The notes below the pieces were generated by a model that saw nothing but the letters and a program-made list of their open reading frames with translations, had not been told where the DNA came from and searched no databases. This document shows positions 22,955-32,709 of a DNA stretch of 64,000 nt, one piece after another (position 1 is the first letter of the stretch; every line of letters begins with the position of its first letter). The stretch is from assembly GCF_016086655.4 (NCBI RefSeq), contig NC_052136.2, forward strand, positions 13,516,001 through 13,580,000. The letters are read 5' to 3'. Position numbers and translations under genes: made by a program. This DNA comes from Lepeophtheirus salmonis (Eukaryota; Arthropoda; Copepoda; Siphonostomatoida; Caligidae).

Positions 22955-23310
22955 TTTTCAAAGTTGAGTTTGAACTATGTTCATTTGTATATCTTGACGT
23001 ATTATTACCCATTTTTAATAAGAAATTATTTTTATTCCCCCTCTGGAGGCGCCATATGTTGTACATAAAGTATTTAAAATTGATTGTCCTAATAAAATGT
23101 AGAAAAATTAATATATATTTCAATTAAAAGGTAAAATCGGCGTCAAATTAACTATCATGAATCAAACGTATAGAAATCCTATAATTGACTCAAATATATT
23201 TGAAATATTGAGCTGAATGTTTAATGTAAAAACATAAATCGGGAGTTTTCTTAATTATTGTTCAAAATTGTATTTATGTTGACCTGCCTGATGTATAGGT
23301 GGTAACGAAA
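22955..23310. repeat. detached unit of the ~440-bp repeat
   Basis: 'ttcaaagttgagtttgaact' begins a unit, followed by 'ccta-taattgactcaaatat', 'tgaaatattg' and 'tatttatgttgac' in the same order as the array at 19.2 kb. Confidence 0.65.
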
Positions 23311-24230
23311 ATGACTAATGGTGTATTTAAATAAAAACATAATGAGACGAGGAAATTGTAACTTTACAATCTGATTATATAAATTACTACTTGTATACAA
23401 AAACATTTAACAAACCATATATATTTTTATCTTAATTAAATTAGTTTATTTGTACTATATATCATTCATGTCACTTCTGTAGAGATTATAATTGTTTTAT
23501 CTAGAGGGTTAAATACAAAAAAAAAAAAAAAAAAACTATCCGCACCATTAACTTTTTTTATTTTTTCAAAAAACAAAAAAAATGTTTGTGTAAATATATG
23601 ATTTATTCTACTTGACGTAGGAAAATATTATTAATGTACATATAATTTTTTGATAAAAAATATTATATGGACAAAAACAACTTTTATAAGGATAAACATT
23701 ATATTTGTTGATTAATGAGTAAAAAGAGGATAATTTGCTTTTTCAAAATAGAGTGTTTATAAACTATATCTTTAAAAACAATGCTTTTATAAAATATATT
23801 TGCTCATTAAAAATGATAAATTCTTAATAACACTAAAACCTATTTAAGTGATGTCTTATGAGTTGGGATCAAACTTCTGGTTGTTCCTCGAAAACGAGTT
23901 AAAGTTATCTTGGTATTGTTAACGATTCAAAATTCAATTGTATGATGTGATTATGTGCAATTTTTTATCCGAGTGAAGCTTTACTTCAGGGGAAAATATG
24001 TTTGATGCTACTAATTGGACCATTCTTGGCCACTGAAGTCTGACCCCAATGTCACTAGGACCCAAAAGGTATTTTATCGCAAATACGTTTAAAAAAGTAT
24101 GAGTACCCAAATACAATTATATTTCAACTGAATATTACCGGGCGGTTCATTGAAATCTAAACACTCACTAATTCAATAATTAATTAAGGTTGAATTATTG
24201 AAATTAATTCATATTTTGATATATTAAAGT
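23311..24230. other. AT-rich stretch with A20 run
   Basis: A homopolymer of 20 A lies at 23517-23536. 23930-24110 has a short open minus-strand frame containing 'IFSPEVKLHSDK'. It vaguely recalls the mariner first-Asp block but is too weak to call. Confidence 0.4.
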
Positions 24231-24239
24231 ATAAACAAT

Positions 24240-24660
24240 TAGTTACAGCTTTGTCTTGTTATGTAACTACGTAAACTTTTGCTTACGTACAAGTCGAGAA
24301 AATGACACTTGAACGTGATTTGCAGATTTCCACTCACACACTTCAAGCAGTCGGGCTTTTCCAGGACCACCGTCTTCGCCGAACGAAAGTCCGAAACCTT
24401 ACATAGGAAAAAGGGTTCAGTCAAAAAGGCTAGTCTGGACCCGGAGGCGTTAAAGAAAACATCCCAGGCCGATCCCCTCAAGTCCATGAGAGTCCATGCA
24501 AGAAATATCATAGTTTCACACCAAACTTTCCCTACACCTATAAAAAAGTGGGTGGAACGAGCCTTGTGAGGTGGAGAGGCCACTTGTGAGACCAGCAATG
24601 AATGAAGTTGCAAGACTATTTAGAATGAGTCTTTTGAACTCTTTTTTAACTAAAAGTGTT
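24240..24660 (+). mobile_element. mariner transposase N-terminal fragment (HTH region)
   Basis: The plus strand encodes 'SRTTVF', 'ETLHRKKGSVKKASLDPEAL', 'KKTSQADPLKSMRVHAR' and 'VSHQTFPTPIKKW' (24350-24570). These match the paired helix-turn-helix region of copepod-style mariners (usual form '..RKKGSG.K..LDPE.LK...QADPLKSMR.HAR.L.VSH.TV..A.KK.G'). The frame then breaks and the catalytic part is missing. Confidence 0.8.
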
Positions 24661-24765
24661 TATATTTAATTGGAGCAATCGATATATCATGAATTGCATA
24701 CAATGTGAAGTGAAACTCACACCTAAAACTGATGATATCAATAAAAACACACAAAAAAATAAATA

Positions 24766-25032
24766 TTAATAGTAATTATATTTTAAAATTTTAATAAAGA
24801 CGCACCTGAAGTAATCCCACACATCTGCTATATGCTTATAGTCAAATAAAAAATGCCTAACTCTTTCCCTTGATGCCCTACAAAGGAGACAAATTCTTTG
24901 TTCATTAGTCTTCCAATACACACTACAATAGATATGTACATGTTGTTGGTAAATATTTAATATTTTATTCAAAATTATGAATGATCGAGAAAAGATATTA
25001 TGAAGATATGATAAAATCATAATACATTTCAA
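24766..25032 (-). mobile_element. LINE ORF2 C-terminal zinc-finger fragment
   Basis: The open minus-strand frame contains 'RICLLCRASRERVRHFLFDYKHIADVWDYF' in two readable parts: C-x2-C-x8-H-x4, with Tyr in place of the last Cys, then 'HIADVWDYF'. This is the characteristic C-terminal CCHC-type block of L1/Tx1-like LINE proteins, with the same spacing as the one at 58360-58413. No poly(A) tail is obvious next to it. Confidence 0.6.
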
Positions 25033-25034
25033 TA

Positions 25035-26145
25035 TAATTTATGAAAGGTTGACCCAGATTTGTGACTAAGTCCTTCTTCGAACTCCAAATGTTTCTTCAC
25101 CTTTTACTCAAGAGTCTTAACCACGTCTTCAGCTTTATTTGCCCTTGGATTCGCGCCATTGGCAAACAGAGCTGGAAAAAGTTTACGTTTAGTCTCAATT
25201 TTTGATCGTAACTTAGTTAAGGAAAATCCAATTTCAATATGAAGTAACTCGTTTAAAACCCATTTAAGCTCCTTGAATTTAAGTAAAAAAGGAGAAAGTA
25301 GATGTTTTCAAATAAGATCCGCTTTATGCCTAAATATTGTTGAAACAATATATGCCTATAGGAAAAATATATATTTCATGGAAACTCCTTACTCAAACTA
25401 ATTATATTCTTGATTGATTACTCAAGAAAAATAGAAGAGGTGTTTTTGTTCGCTGTTTTATTTTGTAGAGAGTATGCACGCACATATTTTTATACATTTC
25501 CCCTTTAAAATCTCTCTTTGGACCATAACCATCTTTGCAGAATGATTGTTTATTTTTATAAGGAAAATATAATTTAAAGAAATGTAAAAAAAAGAAAAGA
25601 AAAAGAGGACACATCTTTATACTTAAGTTATTTATTTATATGTGTGTGTTGGGGTATACACTCTATGGTCTTAAACAAAAACAATCTTTTTTACTTTTTT
25701 TCATTGAGCTTTTGTCGAATAAAGAAAATAATATTTTTTTTTTTTCGATTTTTCTACTTCAAGAGTTGTCGCTGATAGTTATGTCGTCCATCTTTTCTTT
25801 TTATAAAGCTTACTCTATTAATTGAATTGTGCTTCTAACTTGTTAGTAAAGGCTTTGAATTTATGCTGTAACGGCGGTGCAGCTTTGTACGTCTTAAGTA
25901 ATGTAGTGTGACAAAAATTGAATGAAATTCCTAAAAAATGCATGCGATATATTTTGTATTTCTTATTAGTGAAAAGAGGCGTTTAGTCGACATCTCTAGA
26001 TAAAGGTCCCTAAATGACGAATATAAAAATTGAATACACCTATTGTCTATGGATATTGTGTATCTGATAATCATAGATGAAAATAATATTATACGCTGGT
26101 ATGTTAAGAAAAACGAAATCTAAAATTAATATCGTCGAGCTGATA
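25035..26145. other. unassigned stretch with a weak inverted repeat
   Basis: Minus-strand 25402-25490 and plus-strand 25640-25735 resemble each other (both begin 'atgtg(c/t)gtg', then 'ctctat/ca', then 'caaaaaca'), suggesting an imperfect hairpin of about 330 bp. Nothing else is recognised. Confidence 0.35.
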
Positions 26146-26148
26146 ATT

Positions 26149-26330
26149 TGAAGAATGTTTGGAAAGAGAGATGCTTAGCTGTCATGAGGTTTTATTAAAT
26201 CAGCTGCGAGCAGCAAGAGATGAAATGTATAAATGGAAAATCCTACTCGGTATTTAGAAATGATTGAGGCAAGAATTACCTCAATGTTGATGGTCAATTC
26301 TACACCGAGCTTCACAAGAACTTACACATA
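26149..26330. repeat. dispersed repeat D, left part (host of the maT insertion)
   Basis: 'ttgaagaatgtttggaa' then 'gagagatgcttagctgtcat', 'aatcctactc' and 'acaagaactta' also occur in order at 48777-48920. The match stops at the mariner border at 26331 and resumes after 27561. Confidence 0.7.
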
Positions 26331-27561
26331 TACCGGGCCGTGCAGAATTATTTACCGATTTTGGACAGAACATATCGCGGACAATAATGACATTTCGAAT
26401 GACTTGAGAAACAATTTATTCATACATTTTTAGAATAATAAAATAGTGTGTGATCAAATTTAATCAATGTAGCCACCATTTGACTCAATGCCACTGGTCA
26501 GGCGACGTCTGAAGCTGCCACAGACTTGCTGGATGTAATCGGCGTCCATGGAGGCCCAGGCCTTGTTGACAGCAGCCTTTAAGGCATTTATGTCCTTGTG
26601 TCGTTTTTTCAGGCCTTGGTCTTCACGTGCACCTAGATAGAGAAGTCTAGTGGGTTCAGATCTGGGCTCTGAGGGGGGCCAGTAGTCTTTGGGCCAAAAG
26701 TTCATGTTGTCCTTGAGCCACTCCTGAGCTTTCTTGGAAGCGTAGGCGGGTGCTCCATCTTGTTGAAAACCCCAAGGAGAGTTACCGACTATGGATTTGA
26801 TCCACGGAAGGACCTTGGACGCCAGAATCTTCACACAATCCTCCTCTGTTAATCTGTAGCCAGTGGACCGGCTTCATAGCCTTCCCATTGGAGGCCACGA
26901 GACCCAACATCATCACCGAAGTAGGGTGCTTTGTTGTTGCCACATAGCGGTACTTATCTTGCGCATCTCCAAAGCTCACAACACGGTCATTTTGCTTGTT
27001 GAAAACAGGATCGACCGTAAAAGTTTTCTCATCTGAAAAAATGATGATGCGTCCAGATAAGCTCTTGATATCATTCAAGATTTTCTTGGCACGCTCAAGT
27101 CGGACTTCTTGCTGACGTTCAGTTAGCAGAGGGCGTTCAGTACGCCTCAGGGACTTTCCTCCAGCCCTTTCAATGCCCTTGAAATAGTTGATCTCGACGT
27201 TCCCATCTTTCTGGCCATGTCGGCAATGGACAAGACAGTGGGCTTCCTGCCGGCCCCAGGGGAATGCTTGAGATCACCCCCAGCCTCCAAGCGCTTGGAA
27301 ACGTTGTAAATTGTCTTCAACGAGGCCCCAACCTATTCCTTAATGTTGTTATGAGGCACTCCCGCTCGGAAGAGGGCTGCAATTTCGATCCTCTTTGTTT
27401 CCTGATTGGACATGGTCTCACGTGTGGAAGTTGTTACGCTTTCACAGGAAGAATTTTTGTTTATTTTAACAGTAAATATATGAAACAATCAGATTGGTTG
27501 CCACAAAACCTCTTAAAAAGGATATTTACATCATCGGTAAATAATTTTGCACGGTTCGGTA
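26331..27561 (-). mobile_element. mariner/maT-type (DD37D) transposon with both ends
   Basis: TA dinucleotides at 26331-26332 and 27560-27561 flank a 1227-bp element. The left end 'CCGGGCCGTGCAGAATTATT' and the reverse complement of the right end 'CCGAACCGTGCAAAATTATT' are 28-bp-class inverted repeats with three mismatches in these 20 bases. One transposase gene fills the interior on the minus strand. An unoccupied version of the site exists at 48777-49030, confirming the borders. Confidence 0.9.
26460..27413 (-). pseudogene. maT-like mariner transposase, disrupted
   Basis: Starts at ATG 27413 ('MSNQETKRIEIAALF'), an HTH N-terminus, and ends 'IESNGGYID' with TAA at 26462-26460, i.e. full family length (~318 codons). 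The first catalytic Asp is in 'IIFSDEKTFTVD' (about 27020), the second in 'GFQQDGAPAY' (about 26755). The third, in 'SPDLNPLD', lies 37 residues beyond the second but in a shifted frame, because a G6 run near 26675 changes frame. An early stop ('NIKE*', about 27340) and frame changes around 27080-27160 and 26830 also break it. A DD37D spacing is the signature of maT elements. The gene would have made a nuclear cut-and-paste transposase; this copy cannot. Confidence 0.85.
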
Positions 27562-27645
27562 TCTCTGCATCAAATCTTCAGTGTTACTTTACTAGTGATT
27601 ACTTTATACTTAAATGTTTTAAGAGGTGTCAAAAATGTGAAAATT
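27562..27645. repeat. dispersed repeat D, right part
   Basis: 'ctagt-att-ct-tatacttaaatgtttt' and nearby 'tcaaa-ctt-ag' words match 48930-49010 directly after the point where the maT element is absent there. Confidence 0.6.
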
Positions 27646-27734
27646 GAAGCTCGAAGCATGATAGGGGGTTAAAGACGAATATAACATAACTACATGGCTA
27701 TGAAAATTCAGGAAAGTTATGCATTACCTTTTTA

Positions 27735-27985
27735 AGTACCTACTTACAGGGTGGGCGACCCATAAGTCTTCATTTCCGAGGGTATGAAGGTCAACAAACT
27801 TGTCTATCTGGACATGTTACAATCCCAAGTATTCCCCTGGATCCAGAAAAAATACTAAGAAGGGTCCTACTTCTTCCAGTAGGACAGAAAACCTTCACAT
27901 ACTTAATGCCCAGGGAAGACGCTTCTTGACTGCAAGTTCGGCGTTTGGATCAGAATTAAGTAACCAGTTCCTTATTGCATGAAAA
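27735..27985 (+). mobile_element. mariner transposase middle fragment
   Basis: Plus-strand frames give 'EGMKVNKLVYLDMLQSQV', 'FPWIQKKY', 'EGSYFFQ.DRKPSH' and 'NAQG', matching the mariner segment up to and including the second catalytic Asp ('QQDGAPSH'). Only this middle third is present, beginning close to 'ggtgggcgaccc' at 27751. It is a different family from the neighbouring maT element. Confidence 0.75.
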
Positions 27986-27989
27986 AAGA

Positions 27990-29485
27990 GCGCTAATAAA
28001 ATGCCTTTATATTAGTATAATCATAAAACCAACATCGGAATAGTTTTTAAAATTTTACGGTTTTTATATCATTTTAATAGTAAGCAGAGGAGTTCTTAAT
28101 TAAAATTTAATCTATTAATGTCCCGAGCTATGCAAGGCAAACCTTCTTTAGTAAATAATGAAATCTAAAATCATTTGTGAAATATTTTACTCGTTCGAAA
28201 ATGAATTTTACCATTTACCTAAAGGTCAAATAGCTCATTTAAAATTATGACATAAAATGTGTATTTAAAAAAAAAATTATAGGCTCCTAAACGACTACAT
28301 TTTTAACGTCAATTTTCAGTATGAGTACTTATGTAGTCAACTGAATTATAGCATCCAAAATTCATTCAAAATCATGAGAAATTAGATGAAAAAGTTTATT
28401 AATTCCAATCTTTATTTTATGTATAAATATTCTTAGTATTAACTTTTTCATTTTTTCTTAAAAAGTTTTTTTTCTCTTCAATCCTAATGGCAATAAACTA
28501 TCACATTTCGTTAATTATATTGCCGACTATTTTATTTTAGTAATTGTTAATTGTTAGTAAAAAAAAAGCGTATATAAAAATAAAGGTGAAAATTGCTTAC
28601 ACGTTCGGATATTAATGTTTTCCGATATGTAGTACATGGTATGGAAATGTGCATTGGTGGTGTATTAGATATATGAATATTTGTGCACTATTTATGCCTT
28701 GTATGCGTATTTTGTGTATAGTTATATCTTGTTTTCATCTTCTGTTCCATAAATCAAATTTAGTTTTCATTTATCTTGATAAAAGGTCTTGATTCCAAGG
28801 TTTTTTTTTTCTTATTTTGTCTTAACCAACTTTTTCTAAGATCATTTGGACCGATATTTCGGTCTATACTGGAATCTTGGAACGTTTACAAAAATTTAAT
28901 TGTTTTCCAATGGTGGGCCAGATTTTTTGGTATCAATGTTAAGTTGGCTGAAAAGTTAGTGGTCTGAAACATTTATGGATGTACTAGAATTGAATAATAT
29001 AATTTTTGATTAGTCTTAACATTCAAACAATATGTGTACAAGTTTATTACCTGACAGAAAATTGATTCGTGAGTGAAGAAATTTTTGTTATTATTAAAAA
29101 GATGGATAAAAAATTTTTTTAGATAAAAAAAAAACCAAACTTTTAAAGCTAAGGCTTTACTTCATAAGCATTATTGAGACTAGCACTATTGTAATCAACC
29201 ATTGAAAATTAGTTGTTAAATTTAAAGGAGGCAACATAAATGTCGAACATGCTGCATACTGGAACTTCCAAAAGGGCAGTTATCGACGAAAAAATCAAAA
29301 AAGTCCTAAAAATAATTTTTAATATTCGTAAAGTGAAGTTTTATCGAAAGTTTGACTTATTCTCTTATTATCTAGAAAGCACAAGCAAATATGATTAAAT
29401 GTATTTCATAACTTTTTTTTAGCATAAATAAATTATCTTAAAAAAATATTGAAATTACTTTGTTTTGAAACTTGCAAAAGAGACT
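27990..29485. other. AT-rich stretch, nothing recognised
   Basis: Short ORFs only. A 52-codon frame at 29239 ('MSNMLHTGTSKRAVIDEK') matches no known family, though it could be the front of the LINE remains that follow. Confidence 0.35.
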
Positions 29486-29489
29486 GCTT

Positions 29490-30350
29490 TTATTGATGGA
29501 AGATTAAAGGGCCTTAATAACAGGAATTTTTTTCTTTGGTTGATACACATAATGGGTTACTTTCCAGGATTTATAGATTTAAAGGTTTTAAAAACTTGGA
29601 TTAGTTAAGCAGGTCAGTCAATATCATGTGCAAAGTGTTACAAAATAGGTGACTTTGCAAAAAAAGGTATCACTCTGTCTGTGAAATGGGGAGATTATTT
29701 TAAATCACTTAAGGAAGTTTTATCCGAAGACAATGCAATGGATAATTAAAGAACAAGTGAAAATATTGACAATGGTTCCATAATTGTTCACAAGACTAAG
29801 GATAACACAGATATGTTGTAGATTCGGCTGGGAAGAGAAATACAACTAGTGACAAAAACATTCATGAAAATGACAGAGTAAACACTTGTCCAAGAAGAGA
29901 TTACAATAACCGAAAATATAATTCCAATGGAAACAAATTGTAAAAAAAAAATCATTTTAGTATCGAATATTAGCGAAGGAATTAGTTCAACCCGTGGATG
30001 AATTTAGCACCTCTAAGGACCCAAATGACAAGGGAATGGTAAATAAACCCCCAATAGCCTCTTATTCAGTAAATTTTGTCCCAACGTTTTCGTTACCAAT
30101 CAGTTGGGAAACGAATTACTCAATTGAAGAGCTACGAATAAATAATGAGTGTTCTTTTTGTTGATTTTGTTTCAAAAATGACCCCCGTCGAAGGATTAGA
30201 AAAATGAAATTAAACGAAACACAGAAACCCTTAAAGTTTAAAAGGATAGTTGATAATGATTTTCAGGCCACAATAGGCAGGTGGAGAATTTGCTTTCCTA
30301 AATATTATAAGAAGTCTACGGCTCTTTTTTTTTCTCTTGTGAAATTATAT
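29490..30350 (+). mobile_element. LINE ORF1-like remains with zinc knuckle
   Basis: The frame around 29600-29750 reads 'ISCAKCYKIGDFAKKGI' followed by 'VKWGDYFKSLKEVL'. This fits the CCHC knuckle plus 'W.DYV..L' context of LINE ORF1 proteins, with the His and last Cys replaced. 29990-30330 contains further semi-open, GC-richer segments ('NFVPTFSLPISWETNYS') that may be the decayed continuation. Assignment is tentative. Confidence 0.45.
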
Positions 30351-30419
30351 TAAGCTTTTTGGACAAAAGTATTTCAACTCTTCTTGACAGTTGTTTTTCA
30401 GAATTCCCTTCTACCATTG

Positions 30420-30990
30420 GAAAAACGTCAATAGGTTGTAAGATTTATATGTATTTGTATCCATTCAAAATTTGGTTTTGGTTGAAGATAATCTTACCTA
30501 TTTTTGTGAACATCTATGTAATGAAGCATTTATTACAAATATATGAACTTATGCCATTTTCAAAATATTAGACAAATTTTATCGTCAAATAGTGAGTAGA
30601 TTTTGAGGAAAATAACCCAATAGAAAATAAATATACAATCAATATTCTTCAAGAGTAAATAGGTGGAGAGAAAGATATTGGTTGAGGGTAGTTGTCCAGT
30701 CCATATATGTCATGTTACCCTGTCATACGTAGGTATTGTTTTTAAAATATATTTTTTCCATTGTAATGAAGAACTAATATAGTTCAAAGTAATTTTTCAC
30801 CTTAAAGACAATCTCAAAACTAAAAGTGCATATAAGAAAATGCATATAAAAACGATTTAAAATATTATTATTCTCTTTCTGTATAGTGTTCAAAACTCAA
30901 AAGAATGTCTTATAGCAGACTGAATATTTCTAGAAATATGTCTGCTTTTAAAGGAATCTTTTCTCCTGTAATCCCAACTTTTTAATGAAA
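30420..30990. repeat. ~550-bp direct repeat E, copy 1
   Basis: Matches 35545-36080. The best-preserved part (about 30505-30600) runs 'gtgaacatctatgtaatgaa', 'gcatttattacaaatatat', 'gccattttcaaaatattaga' and 'tcgtcaaatagtgagtag' with almost no differences. Both copies continue through 'ctctttctgtatagtgttc' and 'actca-aagaat'. No coding signal. Confidence 0.8.
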
Positions 30991-30999
30991 AATCGGCTC

Positions 31000-32385
31000 G
31001 ATTTGTTTTGCCAACATTCCTGCTAAAATTTTTATAATATTAATTAAGAATCATTAAAGGTTTTAAATTACTAATCTTGGTATTCTACCCTGAGTCCGTC
31101 CAGCAAGTAGCCTACCTTTTCTTTCCATCTGAGTACCAAAACTAATAAGATACGGAATAATATCATGATTACATAAAGTAAAGACTTTTCTTCTTATATT
31201 ATTTTAACCAGCTGCTTTGTTATCTTTATGTCATCTCCTAATATATAGTTTATTATATAAAACAAAGATCATATTTTGTTATCTCCTAAACAACAAAAAC
31301 TAATTATAATTAATTATAGATAACTAATTATACAGGAAGAAGGGTGAAAGAACTGTTAAGTGATGTTCTTATGGGAGATCGAGGACAGTTTTAGCACTTT
31401 TTGCATTTGCCTCAATTACTTAGAGTTTGTTTAACTCAGTCACGCAAAAATGTTATACAAAATAGTAACATATGTCTTCTAATGTTAGAATTAACGCTCA
31501 TTGTCGGTGAGATTTTTAATAAAAACTTTAATTATACCTACCTTGAGGAATTGGAAATTAAGGGAGTTCTTAAAAATATAAAAGTACATCGAAGGGAAAT
31601 TAGAATAAGGATAAGTGTTTTTTAAAAATTTGATAAAGGGATTCGTAAATCGTCCGACTAATCTATATCGTTTTATCTATATCAACCCCCCCACCAAGAG
31701 GATAATTATTTTATGATAATAAAAAAGCATTCATGCTTCATAAATTTAGAAGTACAAGTATTTCCCTATTAGGTGACATTTTAGATTTTGTATTTAAGAT
31801 TTTTGAAATGTATTAAATTTACGATTATGTGATTTAAAAAAAATAAAATAATGTATTGTAAAAAGGAATTTTTTATTATTTATAATTAAGACAAGTTGAA
31901 GATGAATAAAGTTATATCTAGATACAAGGTAAAAAAAAAATGTAAAGCAGTATCAATTTTGATTAAAAAGATACTAGTTTATGATAACGGACCACATAAG
32001 TAGTCAACAGCTACAAATATTACCTATTGTTCTTTTGTAAAAGGACTGTTTTTTAGTTTTCTACCTTAACTAAGCTTTATTACTAAGTCCTACATTTATA
32101 CAGTATTATCTTGATTAATGAAGGGATTTTCTCTTTTTTTGTGTGTGTGTTTTTTTTCTCATGATTGCCTATTGATCACATATATCTAATCTCGTCTTTT
32201 GTTATAAATTTTCAACTCAAATTGGTCATTATATTATACATCTCTTAGTAACGAGATCAAATTGCTCCTAAAAGGGCATTTTTTCACTCAACACCCTTAC
32301 AATTCGATGAAAATTAGTTTACCGAGCGGTACATATTTATTGTTACTTTTTAAAGTTTAAATTAAACGCTTAGTTAAAAAAATTT
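31000..32385. other. AT-rich stretch, nothing recognised
   Basis: 31401-31625 is open on the plus strand ('EELEIKGVLKNIKVHRREIRIR') but unrecognised. T-runs occur near 32130-32155. Confidence 0.35.
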
Positions 32386-32389
32386 ATAA

Positions 32390-32700
32390 TAGTGTTTAAT
32401 ACCACTCAGTTTTCGAGCAGTTACCCCAAACACCATGAATTGAGTAACATTGTGTAATTGAGTCCAACGATATCTTTTGTGACTGACTTGCATCGTTTTT
32501 CCGTTTCAAATTAAGAGTTTTGTTAACATTTGCCAAAGAAACTGTACATAAGACCTCAAACCAAGCTCTTTGAGCCCTCATGAAATTGTTCGACATCTAT
32601 ATTTCAATGTTTCTTCCAATTCTTCTTTTGGACATACAAAGTTTACTAGACTTTCCTGCATGGATGTAAACTTCGTGATTCTTTTCTGATGTTTACTTTT
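32390..32700 (-). mobile_element. possible Tc1-like transposase N-terminal fragment
   Basis: Minus-strand frames give 'GLKELGLRSYVQ', 'MLTKLL' and 'HKRYRWTQLHNVTQF', in the order of the Tc1 block 'L.ELGLRS....KP.LTK.....R..W...H..WT...W..V'. There are several stops and no catalytic acids. Resemblance is suggestive only. Confidence 0.35.
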
Positions 32701-32709
32701 ACAATGATG

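Noticed and set aside
23934..24116. Minus-strand ORF with 'IFSPEVKLHSDK', reminiscent of the mariner first-Asp block
   Set aside because: Key residues differ and no neighbouring transposase blocks are in order.
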